From the NCBI GenBank assembly GCA_029101345.1, contig JAQXQU010000081.1:1-60643 (forward strand): a DNA stretch of 60,643 bases. The letters are read 5' to 3'. Positions 1-6,943 of the stretch are shown here, in pieces. Position numbers and translations under genes: made by a program. A model generated the notes under the pieces. It saw only the letters and a program-made list of their open reading frames with translations. It did no database searches and was not told where the DNA came from. Source of the stretch: Erysipelotrichaceae bacterium. GTDB lineage: Bacteria > Bacillota_I > Bacilli_A > Erysipelotrichales > Erysipelotrichaceae. The number at the start of each line of letters is the position of its first letter. Position 1 is the stretch's first letter.

Positions 1-1
1 T

Positions 2-1759
2 GCGCTCAAGTTCAACGTAAGGTCAGCGCTTGTCCAGTTCGGCAACATCCCTAACGGACTTGGCATCCTTGCTTCGCAGGACAGGAAGTGGAAGAGCCAG
101 GTCTACAAGGGCGTTTCGCTATGGGCAGGCGACATGAAGAACGATGCAAGGCTGATAGACCAGTCTCCGTTCATGTCATCGAGGTTCTTCGACTATGATG
201 ACGGCGACCGTTCGTTCAGACAGAAAATGGACAATGTTGCCGACTTCATGATGACCAAAGGCGACCAGATCGCAGCAGAGATGATCTGGTACTCCGCATA
301 TGTTCAGAGCGAGGGCAACAATCTCGGAATGGATTCCATCGAGTATGCCGACTACGTCACAAGAAGCGCAATCGCAGGAAGGGACCATGGCGACATTCCG
401 ATTGCAATGCAGCAGGACATCATCAGATTCCTTCTGCCGTTCCAGATCGAGGTGAACAACCAGTGGCAGACGATGTCAAGGTTCGCAAACACGAAGAATG
501 CCAAGGCATTGGCAACCATCTTCATTGCATCGTTCATCCTTAACCAGCTGTTCAGGGGAATCGGACTTCCAGATGATCCATTGAGCGATCCGATTACGCC
601 TGTCTTCAACGAGCTGACTGGAAAGGAATCCGTATGGGAACTTATTTCCGACAAAGGCGAAGAGATGGGCGGACTGATCGGCGGCGAGACGGACATCGGA
701 ACATTCATGTCCAATGTCATTTTGGGTGAAATCGGCGAAGCGATGTCAGCAATGCCAGGCGGATCATACATAGGACAAAGCCTTGGCGACAGCTTCAACG
801 AGGCAATCGGCGACCATTCGCCATCAAGATATGGATCAGGCACGTTCGGTCTGACAGGAATCGGTGACATCTTCGGCTACATGGCCGATGGAAACCTCTA
901 TGGTCTGGGCGAGGAGATCGCATCGAACTACCTTCCTGGCGGAACGCAGGCGATCAGGACTGCCAAGGGCCTACAGTCAATGGGAGCACTTCCTAAGCCA
1001 GTAGGAAAAGGTGACAATTTCAGATGGGACATGTCACCAGTGAACTACACCAGCAGCGGAAAGAGGATCTCATTCGTGAATGATCCGAAGAACGTATTCG
1101 ACTGGATGAAGGCAGCTGCATTCGGAAAATGGGCAACAGGCCCAGCCCAGGACTACATCGAGTCAGGATTCAAGTCTGCATCTCCGACTGCATCAAACGT
1201 CTTCCAGGCAATGGCATCGGTGGATGGAAACGCATCGAGCGACCTCTTCAAGGAAGCGATGTCCTATGGGCAGGCTTCGAACGAATCATCCGACAGGCTT
1301 GCCGAATCCCTGAAGGAAAGGGATGTCTTCGACGAGTACATCGAGCAGATGAACAGAGCGTACGAGGAATCGGACAAGAGCAGGACCTACTACCAGTTTG
1401 CAAACACATACGGCCTCACCAAGAAGACTCTGACGGAAAACGGCTATTCATACTCGGAAACCGATAATGTCAAAAACCAGGGCATTTTCGAGGCCTGTGA
1501 GTGGAATGACGAGCAGAAGGACTCATACCAGAAGGCAATCGACATCGAGCCAGTGCTCAATGAAGACGGCACAAGGGTAAGGAACTCCGAACAGCTTGCC
1601 ACAAGACGTGCAATGGAGGATGCTGGAATCTATGATGACGTAATCGCGTACATCAGCGAGAACGGAATCGATCCAGCCGACTACGGCCTTGGAAAGCAGG
1701 TCATGTCATATGACTCTGAAAAGTTTGCGGAAGAATACGAGAAGGTATTCGGAAAATAA
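2..1759 (+). CDS. Prophage/ICE large polyvalent protein, C-terminal part (5' truncated by window)
   Basis: The frame is open from base 2 through the first ATG (134) to the TAA at 1757-1759, so this is the C-terminal 585 residues of a larger protein. I recognise the style of the giant polyvalent or internal virion-type proteins of phages and integrative elements (LPD38-like tail): hydrophilic, Gly/Asp-rich, with one hydrophobic stretch near residues 170-180 of the visible part and a FGKWATGPAQDY-type motif two thirds along. Codon use (ATC, GGA, AAG, TTC rich) and GC content differ sharply from all other genes here, which indicates transfer. A strong terminator follows at once, then phased repeats and tRNA-His, a common integration target. 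The family assignment is from memory of such proteins and is not certain. Confidence 0.6.
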   Translation, partial: ALKFNVRSALVQFGNIPNGLGILASQDRKWKSQVYKGVSLWAGDMKNDARLIDQSPFMSSRFFDYDDGDRSFRQKMDNVADFMMTKGDQIAAEMIWYSAYVQSEGNNLGMDSIEYADYVTRSAIAGRDHGDIPIAMQQDIIRFLLPFQIEVNNQWQTMSRFANTKNAKALATIFIASFILNQLFRGIGLPDDPLSDPITPVFNELTGKESVWELISDKGEEMGGLIGGETDIGTFMSNVILGEIGEAMSAMPGGSYIGQSLGDSFNEAIGDHSPSRYGSGTFGLTGIGDIFGYMADGNLYGLGEEIASNYLPGGTQAIRTAKGLQSMGALPKPVGKGDNFRWDMSPVNYTSSGKRISFVNDPKNVFDWMKAAAFGKWATGPAQDYIESGFKSASPTASNVFQAMASVDGNASSDLFKEAMSYGQASNESSDRLAESLKERDVFDEYIEQMNRAYEESDKSRTYYQFANTYGLTKKTLTENGYSYSETDNVKNQGIFEACEWNDEQKDSYQKAIDIEPVLNEDGTRVRNSEQLATRRAMEDAGIYDDVIAYISENGIDPADYGLGKQVMSYDSEKFAEEYEKVFGK

Positions 1760-1766
1760 AAAATTA

Positions 1767-1793
1767 AGGGCACCAGCACGGTGTCCTTTTTTT
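1767..1793 (+). terminator. Rho-independent terminator after the phage-like gene
   Basis: An 8-bp stem AGGGCACC/GGTGTCCT (one G-T pair) closes a 5-nt loop and is followed by seven T residues. It starts 7 nt after the stop codon of the phage-like gene. Confidence 0.9.
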
Positions 1794-1802
1794 GTTTGGA
1801 TA

Positions 1803-1856
1803 AAAAACCAAAAATAAACCAAAACAAGCCAGAATAAACCAAAAATAAACCAAAAT
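1803..1856. repeat. Helically phased CCAAAA repeats beside tRNA-His
   Basis: Five copies of an 11-mer-like unit (ATAAACCAAAA and variants) place CCAAAA/CCAGAA at 1808, 1819, 1829, 1839 and 1850, spacings of 10-11 bp. They sit between the foreign gene and the tRNA. Such phased short repeats resemble integrase arm-type or other protein-binding sites, but function is inferred only from position and periodicity. Confidence 0.7.
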
Positions 1857-1941
1857 GATTGCAAGATTTCTTGTCAACATGCAAAGTATTATTGTTATTT
1901 GAATGTTCAATAAAGCCGATAAAATGCGCGTTTGCAAAAGA

Positions 1942-1963
1942 AAATCCCTATTTCTAGGGATTT
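1942..1963 (-). terminator. Terminator of tRNA-His
   Basis: Perfect 9-bp inverted repeat AAATCCCTA/TAGGGATTT with a 4-nt loop. It lies just downstream of the tRNA on its own strand and is followed by TCTTTT in that direction. Confidence 0.75.
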
Positions 1964-1979
1964 CCATTCTTCGATTTTT

Positions 1980-2058
1980 TGGGGCGATCGATGGGACTCG
2001 AACCCACGGAATGCCAGAGCCACAATCTGGTGTGTTAACCAACTTCACCACGACCGCC
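1980..2058 (-). tRNA. tRNA-His (GTG)
   Basis: The reverse strand gives a complete cloverleaf. The acceptor GCGGTCG pairs with CGATCGC (one G-T), an extra G-1 faces C73 as is diagnostic for histidine tRNA, the anticodon loop TTGTGGC carries GTG, the T-loop is TTCGAGT, and CCA is encoded. The foreign gene lies on its 3' side, so this tRNA end is the likely attachment site of the mobile segment. Confidence 0.95.
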
Positions 2059-2112
2059 ATAATGCTTTATTAGTATATAAGAAAGAAGATAAAAAGTAAA
2101 GAAGCATTATGT

Positions 2113-2118
2113 TAAAAT
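2113..2118 (+). promoter_or_regulatory. -10 box 6 nt before the start codon (leaderless)
   Basis: TAAAAT ends 6 nt before ATG 2125 and no Shine-Dalgarno sequence fits in between. Transcription would start at or next to the A of the ATG. No good -35 box is visible. Confidence 0.5.
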
Positions 2119-2124
2119 TTAAAC

Positions 2125-2793
2125 ATGATAGAAATTGATGGCAAGAGAATAGAAGTAGATATTATCCATAAAGATATGCTCAATATGTATCTTAGGATCA
2201 AAGAGGGCAGGATTGTTGTGACCTGTCCATATCTTATGCCTGAATACAAGGTCTACCAGTTCATCAATTCCCGCAAGGATTGGATCAGGAACCATTTGCA
2301 AAGAATGGAAAGAAAGAAATCATATATTTACGACGGTGGCGATGAATTCCGTCTTTTTGGTGATAACCATCCCATTTTATTTCAAAGCGGCAACAAATCC
2401 TGCAACTTGATCAATGGAAAGATCATTGTTTCATCAAGAACTGATGACAGGCAAAAGCTGATTCCTTTTATCTATCAGAACCTCAATTGTCTTTTATATC
2501 AGAAGGGTTTGTTCATGATGGAAAAGCATTTGCAGATGCTAAGGGATTATGGCTATAATCAAACACCATCAATTGAAATAAAAAAGCTCAAGGGCAAGTG
2601 GGGCTTATGCTATACAAGGGAAAACAGAATAGTATTGAGCTCCTATCTTATCCATTATCCTATGATTGTTCTTGAAGCTATCGTAGTCCATGAACTGGCT
2701 CATTTTATAGTCAATAATCACTCCAAACGTTTCTATGCGGTAGTTAGAAATGAGCTTGCTGAATATGACAATGCTATTAAAATGCTAAAGTGA
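2125..2793 (+). CDS. YgjP/WLM-like zinc metallopeptidase
   Basis: A 222-residue protein of the DUF45/YgjP family, zinc metalloproteins whose substrates are poorly known. The zinc motif HELAH is at residues 189-193, with a third ligand candidate His at 199 (HSKRF), the usual layout of this family near the C-terminus. The N-terminal half is the family's beta-rich part; I see no signal peptide, so it is probably cytoplasmic. The gene stands alone between tRNA-His and the leader of the ankyrin gene. It has no ribosome-binding site, and its ATG lies 6 nt after a TAAAAT box. The family call is firm; the substrate is unknown. Confidence 0.85.
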   Translation: MIEIDGKRIEVDIIHKDMLNMYLRIKEGRIVVTCPYLMPEYKVYQFINSRKDWIRNHLQRMERKKSYIYDGGDEFRLFGDNHPILFQSGNKSCNLINGKIIVSSRTDDRQKLIPFIYQNLNCLLYQKGLFMMEKHLQMLRDYGYNQTPSIEIKKLKGKWGLCYTRENRIVLSSYLIHYPMIVLEAIVVHELAHFIVNNHSKRFYAVVRNELAEYDNAIKMLK

Positions 2794-2803
2794 TGAAAAT
2801 TAC

Positions 2804-2831
2804 TTGCAAAAAAATGTTAAACGCTTACAAT
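2804..2831 (+). promoter_or_regulatory. Promoter of the ankyrin/EF-G-like operon
   Basis: TTGCAA (2804-2809), a 16-nt spacer, then TACAAT (2826-2831). A start near 2838 gives a leader of about 150 nt before the ankyrin gene. The stretch TTAAACGCTTACA over the -10 box partly resembles a catabolite-repression (cre) site. Confidence 0.6.
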
Positions 2832-2855
2832 ATAGTTAAGGCAAGGTAATACATA

Positions 2856-2936
2856 ATGGAAAGACAAACATACGGAAAAATTGTTTTCGTCTTAGGGGTA
2901 GAAGTACCCCAGGTGTTACTTTTGTGTGGTTTTTAG
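2856..2936 (+). CDS. Candidate 26-residue leader peptide
   Basis: An ATG with a weak AAGG site 9 nt upstream opens a 26-codon frame that ends in TAG at 2934-2936, one base before the 5' arm of a terminator hairpin. Its second half encodes a hydrophobic stretch (VPQVLLLCGF), and a 6-bp hairpin GGGGTA/TACCCC (2895-2910) lies inside it. The geometry is that of translation-dependent attenuators: a ribosome held at the end of this frame would cover the terminator arm. No protein family can be assigned to so short a frame, and its expression is inference. Confidence 0.45.
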   Translation: MERQTYGKIVFVLGVEVPQVLLLCGF

Positions 2937-2937
2937 G

Positions 2938-2962
2938 ATGAACGGGTCTATCGTTCATTTTT
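2938..2962 (+). terminator. Attenuator-like terminator before the ankyrin gene
   Basis: The 7-bp perfect stem ATGAACG/CGTTCAT has a 7-nt loop and is followed by TTTT. It starts one base after the stop codon of the leader ORF and ends about 28 nt before the ankyrin start codon. Confidence 0.65.
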
Positions 2963-2990
2963 ATTTGTTTGAGTACGGAGGTAATAATTT

Positions 2991-3662
2991 ATGGATCAAA
3001 CAATTACATTGGAATTATTTAATGCATGTGCAAGTGGTGATTATGCAAAGGTCTGCGCTTGCATAGCAAAAGGTGGCGATGTCAATTATGCCAACAATGA
3101 TGGAAGAACAGGTCTGATGCGTTCTGCCAAGAGAGGTTATGATGATATCGTTACTACATTGCTTGATAATGGAGCAAATGTCCGTGCAAGAGACAAGAAC
3201 AACAAGACCGCTCTGATGGGCGCTGCCAAGAAGGGTCATCTTTCAATCTGCAAGGCTTTATGTGAAGCTGGTTCTGATGTCAATTCCCATGATAATAATG
3301 GCAGAACATCTTTGATGAGAGCTGCCTTCCAGGGTGAACTGGAAGTCGTTGAATTCCTTGTTGAAAAGGGCGCTAAGCTTGATGAAGCCGATAACAAGGG
3401 ACGTACAGCTCTGATGGAAGCTACCAATGCTTTCAAGGTTGATGTCATCAAGTACCTCCTGGAAAAGGGTGCTGATATCAATAAACAGGATAATGAAGGC
3501 TGCACAGCATTAATGCGTGCAAGCTATGGTGGATATACTGATCTGGTTCTTTATCTGCTTGAAAAGGGCGCTGATAAGGAAGTTGTTGATAATCGTGGTT
3601 TCAAAGCAGTTCATTACTTGCGTACAGAATGCCTTGCTGACCTCAAGAACATATTGAAATAA
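2991..3662 (+). CDS. Ankyrin-repeat protein
   Basis: A 223-residue protein made almost wholly of about six 33-residue ankyrin repeats (residues about 35-215). Each carries the NGRTALM-type start and a following helix pair ending LLEKGADIN. No signal peptide or membrane segment is visible, so it is a cytoplasmic protein-binding scaffold. GGAGG (spacing about 9) precedes the ATG. It lies 12 nt upstream of an EF-G paralogue and certainly shares its transcript. An interaction with that GTPase or with ribosome-associated partners is a reasonable but untested inference. The operon has an attenuator-like leader. Confidence 0.88.
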   Translation: MDQTITLELFNACASGDYAKVCACIAKGGDVNYANNDGRTGLMRSAKRGYDDIVTTLLDNGANVRARDKNNKTALMGAAKKGHLSICKALCEAGSDVNSHDNNGRTSLMRAAFQGELEVVEFLVEKGAKLDEADNKGRTALMEATNAFKVDVIKYLLEKGADINKQDNEGCTALMRASYGGYTDLVLYLLEKGADKEVVDNRGFKAVHYLRTECLADLKNILK

Positions 3663-3674
3663 TGGAGTAATCAT

Positions 3675-5750
3675 ATGAAAGACTATTTAGCTAATGATAT
3701 TAGAAATGTTGTATTAATGGGTCATGCTGGTGCAGGCAAATCGACCTTGATTGAAGCATCATTGCTCTTTACCAAGGCAATCGATCGCATGGGCAAGACC
3801 CTGGATGGCACTTCAACAGTGGATTTTGACCCTGAAGAAGTCAAGAAAGGCCAGTCAATCTATACGGCTATTGCTCCAGTGGAATGGCGTGGCAAGAAAA
3901 TCAATTTCATTGATACACCAGGTTACCTTGATTATGAGGGTGAAATGGTATCCGGTTTCTCTGTGGGCGATAATGCCTTGATTGTTGTTTCAGGCAAGGA
4001 CGGTGTTGAAACTGGTACATTAAAGGCATGGAAGATGGTCAATAAGAAGAAGGTACCAGGCATCTTCTTTATCAACAAGATGGATGACGAAAATGCTAAC
4101 TTTGAAAGTGTCTTTGCTGACTTAAGGGATGCTTTTGGCAAATCTGTCATTCCATTTGAAATGCCAATGGTCAAGGATGGCAAGGCCATTGGTTCAATCA
4201 ATATTCTAAGGAACAAGGCTTGGTTCTATTCTGACATGAGCAAGCCACAGAATGTTCCTGATGAATATGCTGCTGAAGTTGAAGACTACTATAATCAGAT
4301 TGCCGAAGCTATTGCCATGACTGATGATGAACTGATGGAAAAGTTCTTTGAAGGTGAAAGGTTCTCAGAAGAAGAAGTAGCCAAGGGTTTAAGAATTGGT
4401 GTCAGAAGCGGTGATATCCATCCTGTCTATTGTGGATCAGCAACGGAAGGCAAGGGCATTGAAAGACTGCTTGATCTGATTACTGAATATCTTCCTTGTT
4501 ATGCAGAAATCGGTACGGTTATGGCTACTGATGAAAATGGCGATGAAGTCATTCTGGAAACCAATGAATCAGAAATGGTCTCTGCCCAGGTATATAAGAC
4601 AATTGTTGACCCATTTGTTGGCCGTATCTCTTACCTGAAGGTCATGACTGGTGTTCTTTCAACTGATTCAGTCCTTTTCAATACCAAGAAGGAAACAAAT
4701 GAAAAGATCAACCAGATTTATGTCGTCAAAGGCAAGAACCAGATTGCTGTTGGCAAGCTGTTTACTGGTGATATCGGTGCTGTTACCAAGTTAGCTGTAA
4801 CTGAAACCAATGATACACTATGTGCTAAGGAGCTGAAGGTTTCTTATCCGGATATTGAGTTCCCTAAACCAATGCTAGGCATGGCTATTGCGCCAAAGAC
4901 CAAGGCTGATGAAGATAAGATGTCTGATGCTTTGAAGAGAATTCTCGATGAAGATAAGGCTTTGAGTCTTGTCAAGAATACTGAAACCAGTGAACAGGTG
5001 CTCTATGCGATGGGTGATCAGGCAATTGATGTTGTCGTCAATAAGCTCAAGTACAAGTACAAAGTGGAAATCACTTTGAAAGAGCCAAAAGTCCAGTATC
5101 GTGAAACAATCAGAGCTAAGGTTGAAGCTCAAGGCAAACATAAGAAGCAGACTGGTGGTGCTGGCCAGTATGGTGATGTCTGGATCAGATTTGAACCATC
5201 CGATACTGAAGAAATGGAATTCGCTACTGATATCTTTGGCGGTTCAGTTCCAAGACAGTTCTGGGCTCCTACTGAAGCCGGCTTAAGAGAGTGCATGGAA
5301 CATGGCATCCTGGCAGGCTATAAGGTTGTTGGTGTCAAGGCTACCCTTTATGATGGATCAACTCATCCGGTAGATTCCAAGGAAGTTGCCTTCAAGGCAG
5401 CTGCTCGTTTGGCTTTCAAGGCTGCAATGCCTAAGGCGAAGCCAATCCTGCTTGAACCAATTGGCAAGGTTGTCATTATTGCCCCTGAAACATATACCGG
5501 TGCAATCATGGGTGACCTGGCTAAGAGAAACGGTTCAGTATTGGGCATGGAAATGATTGATGGTGGTGATCAGAGAATCGAAGCTGAAGTTCCAATGGCA
5601 GAAATGATGAAGTATGCGACTGAACTTCGTTCAATGACCCAGGGTACTGGTTCTTACACCATTGAATTTGATCGTTATGAACCTGCTTCAGCAGAAGTTA
5701 CCAAGAAGGTTGTCGCTGCTGCTGAACTTGAAAAGGACGACGAAGACTAA
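3675..5750 (+). CDS. EF-G-like translational GTPase (FusA2-type paralogue)
   Basis: At 691 residues it has the full EF-G length and domain order: G domain, OB domain II (from about 300), and domains III-V with the EF-G IV region near 485-600. G1 is GHAGAGKST (16-24), G3 is DTPGY (80-84) and G4 is NKMD (134-137). Canonical EF-G has AHIDAGKTT and DTPGH. The Tyr at 84 replaces the histidine that activates water in translational GTPases, as in the second EF-G class known from clostridia and mycobacteria. The translocase EF-G is presumably encoded elsewhere. Co-transcribed with the ankyrin gene; its role, perhaps ribosome rescue or regulation, is unknown. Confidence 0.88.
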   Translation: MKDYLANDIRNVVLMGHAGAGKSTLIEASLLFTKAIDRMGKTLDGTSTVDFDPEEVKKGQSIYTAIAPVEWRGKKINFIDTPGYLDYEGEMVSGFSVGDNALIVVSGKDGVETGTLKAWKMVNKKKVPGIFFINKMDDENANFESVFADLRDAFGKSVIPFEMPMVKDGKAIGSINILRNKAWFYSDMSKPQNVPDEYAAEVEDYYNQIAEAIAMTDDELMEKFFEGERFSEEEVAKGLRIGVRSGDIHPVYCGSATEGKGIERLLDLITEYLPCYAEIGTVMATDENGDEVILETNESEMVSAQVYKTIVDPFVGRISYLKVMTGVLSTDSVLFNTKKETNEKINQIYVVKGKNQIAVGKLFTGDIGAVTKLAVTETNDTLCAKELKVSYPDIEFPKPMLGMAIAPKTKADEDKMSDALKRILDEDKALSLVKNTETSEQVLYAMGDQAIDVVVNKLKYKYKVEITLKEPKVQYRETIRAKVEAQGKHKKQTGGAGQYGDVWIRFEPSDTEEMEFATDIFGGSVPRQFWAPTEAGLRECMEHGILAGYKVVGVKATLYDGSTHPVDSKEVAFKAAARLAFKAAMPKAKPILLEPIGKVVIIAPETYTGAIMGDLAKRNGSVLGMEMIDGGDQRIEAEVPMAEMMKYATELRSMTQGTGSYTIEFDRYEPASAEVTKKVVAAAELEKDDED

Positions 5751-5756
5751 TAAGCA

Positions 5757-5784
5757 AAGAGGAGAAACAATTCTCCTCTTTTTT
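5757..5784 (+). terminator. Terminator of the EF-G-like gene
   Basis: The 10-bp stem AAGAGGAGAA/TTCTCCTCTT with a 4-nt loop is followed by more T residues, just after the stop codon. Confidence 0.9.
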
Positions 5785-5795
5785 CATGCAAATGA

Positions 5796-5819
5796 AAAGA
5801 TGGCTTAATCACCATCTTT
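5796..5819 (-). terminator. Terminator of htrA
   Basis: The inverted repeat AAAGATGG/CCATCTTT (8 bp, 8-nt loop) abuts the htrA stop codon. Together with the neighbouring hairpin it separates two convergent genes. Confidence 0.75.
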
Positions 5820-5820
5820 G

Positions 5821-6894
5821 TTAGTTGGTTGTAGCTTCATGCAAGGTGACATTAAAATCCATCTTGTTATTGTTTCTTAGGATATGCAATATGACTTGAT
5901 CACCAATCACGTAGTTTTCCAAAGCTTTGCTTAGATCAGCATAGCTGTTGACCGATATATCATCAATGCCCACAATGACATCACCGGCCATAATGCCAGC
6001 CTGATCAGCACCGCCATCCTTGATGACATCAGATATCAGCAGACCGCTGGATGTGTAATATGAGGAATCGGAATAGACTCTGACTCCCAGGGTTGGCCGA
6101 TTCTTGACATAGCCATAGTTCATGAGATCTTCCATGACCTTGATGATAGTGTTAGAAGGAATTGCATAACCCATGCCTTCGACATTTGATGAAAGGCTGG
6201 AACTGGTCTTGGCATTGACAATGCCAACTAGATTGCCTTGCAAATCAAAGAGCCCACCACCGGAATTTCCTTCATTGACTGCAGCGTTGGTCTGAATCAG
6301 ATCCATATAGACATTGTTGATATAGACTTCCTTCTGCAAAGCTGAAATGATGCCATTTGATACAGAGATGCCAAGTCCTAGAGGATTGCCGATGGCAATG
6401 ACTTCCTGTCCTAATACCAGCTGTGATGAATCAGCTAAGGTAGCATAAGGCAAATCAGTCTTTTCAATTTTGAGGATAGCCAAATCAGTTTTGGCATCTG
6501 CACCGATGACTTTAGCGCTGATCGTTTCATTTGTTGAAAGGGTTACTTCAACACTTGAACTGTTTTCAATGACGTGATTGTTAGTGATGATATAGCCATC
6601 ATCAGAAATGATGACGCCTGACCCCTGGGACTCTCCTTCTAAAGTGCCATAGAATGTGGAACTCATTTTGGTCTTGCAGTTGACAACAACGACACTATTG
6701 ATAGTTTTTTGAACAGTATTGGTATAGCCACCAACTATCTCATTGCTATAGCTGGTTTGTGTTATCTTCAAAGAAGATGCAGGTTTATCTTCTTCGTGAA
6801 TGCCCATTATCGCATAGGTTCCAAGTGAAGCTCCCAAAAGAGCGGTCAAGAAGATGATAAACAGGTTTTTTATATCCAATTTCATAAAATTCAC
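5821..6894 (-). CDS. htrA: Membrane-anchored HtrA/DegP-type serine protease
   Basis: A 357-residue S1C protease for envelope protein quality control. A single N-terminal membrane anchor (residues about 8-31) leads to a trypsin-like domain with catalytic His107 (TNNHV), Asp137 (KTDLAIL) and Ser211 (GNSGG). One PDZ domain (about 268-355) binds substrate C-termini. Layout and length match Firmicute HtrA. The start is supported by AAGGAAGTG upstream of the ATG and a TATAAT box at 6915-6920. It is a single gene, convergent with the EF-G-like gene and downstream of the FAD oxidoreductase on the same strand. Confidence 0.93.
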   Translation of the reverse strand: MNFMKLDIKNLFIIFLTALLGASLGTYAIMGIHEEDKPASSLKITQTSYSNEIVGGYTNTVQKTINSVVVVNCKTKMSSTFYGTLEGESQGSGVIISDDGYIITNNHVIENSSSVEVTLSTNETISAKVIGADAKTDLAILKIEKTDLPYATLADSSQLVLGQEVIAIGNPLGLGISVSNGIISALQKEVYINNVYMDLIQTNAAVNEGNSGGGLFDLQGNLVGIVNAKTSSSLSSNVEGMGYAIPSNTIIKVMEDLMNYGYVKNRPTLGVRVYSDSSYYTSSGLLISDVIKDGGADQAGIMAGDVIVGIDDISVNSYADLSKALENYVIGDQVILHILRNNNKMDFNVTLHEATTN

Positions 6895-6914
6895 TTCCTT
6901 ATCCTTGTGCTTAG

Positions 6915-6942
6915 ATTATAAAACGATATTTCTTAAAAGAAA
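6915..6942 (-). promoter_or_regulatory. htrA promoter with adjacent palindrome
   Basis: TATAAT on the minus strand lies at 6915-6920, 20 bp before the htrA ATG. The palindrome TTTCTT-AA-AAGAAA (6929-6942) lies just upstream in the spacer/-35 area and could be an operator. The base composition makes chance occurrence possible. Confidence 0.45.
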
Positions 6943-6943
6943 C

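Noticed and set aside
1764-2060. 98-residue reverse ORF
   Set aside because: It reads through the tRNA-His gene and the repeats; its start is the translated tRNA, not a protein.
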